Shown: piece by piece, positions 63,761 to 64,000 of the stretch
How positions within the stretch are numbered: position 1 is the stretch's first letter
Layout of the letters: each line of letters starts with the position of its first letter
Assembly: GCA_947495695.1 (NCBI GenBank)
Contig: CANLZP010000003.1
Coordinates: 434,001 to 498,000, forward strand
Reading direction: 5' to 3'
Origin: an uncultured Erythrobacter sp.
GTDB lineage: Bacteria > Pseudomonadota > Alphaproteobacteria > Sphingomonadales > Sphingomonadaceae
DNA length: 64,000 bases
Program-made: the position numbers and the translations under genes
The notes under the pieces: model-generated
The model's database searches: none
Told to the model about the DNA's origin: nothing
What the model saw: only the letters and a program-made list of their open reading frames with translations

Positions 63761-63775
63761 TTACGGCAATGGACG
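63761..63775 (-). promoter_or_regulatory. Weak operator-like site upstream of the nitroreductase gene
   Basis: Plus-strand TTACGGCAATGGACG matches the reverse-complement consensus at 11 of 15 positions, with the same orientation and spacing (60 nt) as the hsp20 and uspA sites. It may be chance. Confidence 0.3.
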
Positions 63776-63779
63776 TTGA

Positions 63780-64000
63780 TTAGGCTTCGAAATAGGGCTT
63801 GTCGCCCGCGATGGTGACGCGTTCCATTACCCGCCGGGCTGGAAAGTAATCGCTTACGGCCAAATGTTGGCACACCCGATTGTCCCAAAACGCGATCGAG
63901 CCTTTCTGCCAACGGAACCTGCATTGGATCTCCGCATCGGCAGCGGTCGCATACAGATGCGATAAAATCCATTGGCTTTCGTCCTTGGACAGGCCTTCGA
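63780..64000 (-). CDS. TauD/TfdA-type 2-oxoglutarate dioxygenase, C-terminal part
   Basis: The last 72 codons of a gene entering from the right edge, ending at a TAA (63780-63782). It reads SIAFWDNRVCQHLAVSDYF then RRVMERVTIAGDKPY: the distal iron-binding His in WDNRVCQHLA and the 2-oxoglutarate-binding Arg of RRVMERVTI are in the order expected for TauD. Substrate cannot be told from this part. Confidence 0.82.
   Translation of the reverse strand, partial: EGLSKDESQWILSHLYATAADAEIQCRFRWQKGSIAFWDNRVCQHLAVSDYFPARRVMERVTIAGDKPYFEA

Noticed and set aside
1..64000. CRISPR arrays, insertion sequences, phage genes and tRNA genes
   Set aside because: No regular spacer repeats, transposase or integrase motifs, or tRNA cloverleaf were seen by eye on either strand; a covariance-model search would be needed to be sure about tRNAs.

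Overview
The window looks like chromosomal DNA of an alphaproteobacterium, most likely a sphingomonad close to Erythrobacteraceae. This rests on moderately high G+C, dense ATGA-coupled operons, a carboxynorspermidine-type spermidine pathway, a CopA/CopB/CsoR copper locus and the general flavour of the proteins; no rRNA or tRNA gene is present to confirm it.

Two regions differ in character. Positions 1 to about 41,480 form a stress, low-energy or dormancy-type island. It carries a PEP synthase fragment with a PfkB-type kinase, an alcohol dehydrogenase, an orphan LptB-like ATPase, an acs-pdhA-pdhB-pdhC-acyl carrier operon, a tandem UspA protein coupled to a 2,743-residue cyclic beta-glucan synthase, and a divergent module of class II glutamine amidotransferase and hemerythrin-ATP-grasp. 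It continues with a persulfide/sulfide oxidation cluster, a quinone reductase-AdhA-L,D-transpeptidase-GNAT operon, Hsp20, a bactofilin-like membrane protein, a DksA/TraR zinc-finger protein, a second UspA operon, an amino acid permease, an EEP nuclease and a cardiolipin-synthase-like protein. Several genes here are broken: a phosphoribosyltransferase, a site-2 protease, and probably the 5' end of the phospholipase D gene.

The main discovery is a 15-bp sequence, read towards the gene as roughly [C/A]GGAYATTTACGKAT. It sits 34 to 75 nt before the start codon, always in the same orientation, at seven promoters in the island: acs/uspA, the amidotransferase, the metallo-beta-lactamase gene, the quinone reductase, hsp20, the bactofilin-like gene and the second uspA. 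It looks like the operator of one transcription factor, perhaps a LuxR/NarL/FixJ-type response regulator, that ties the scattered operons into one regulon. The regulator is not in the window. Weaker copies precede the phospholipase D gene and, outside the island, a nitroreductase gene.

From about 41.9 kb to the end the content is ordinary core chromosome: an ABC-F protein, a PAS-GGDEF-EAL-PilZ protein, csoR/copA/copB with a clear CsoR operator, a GPH-type transporter, a receiver protein, a tyrosine phosphatase, trxB, two MAPEG proteins and a threonine dehydratase. A polyamine cluster follows (carboxynorspermidine dehydrogenase, an S41-like exported protein, nspC and an ornithine decarboxylase with a structured leader), then a DUF5694-like protein, an OmpA-family protein, a nitroreductase and the end of a TauD-type dioxygenase.
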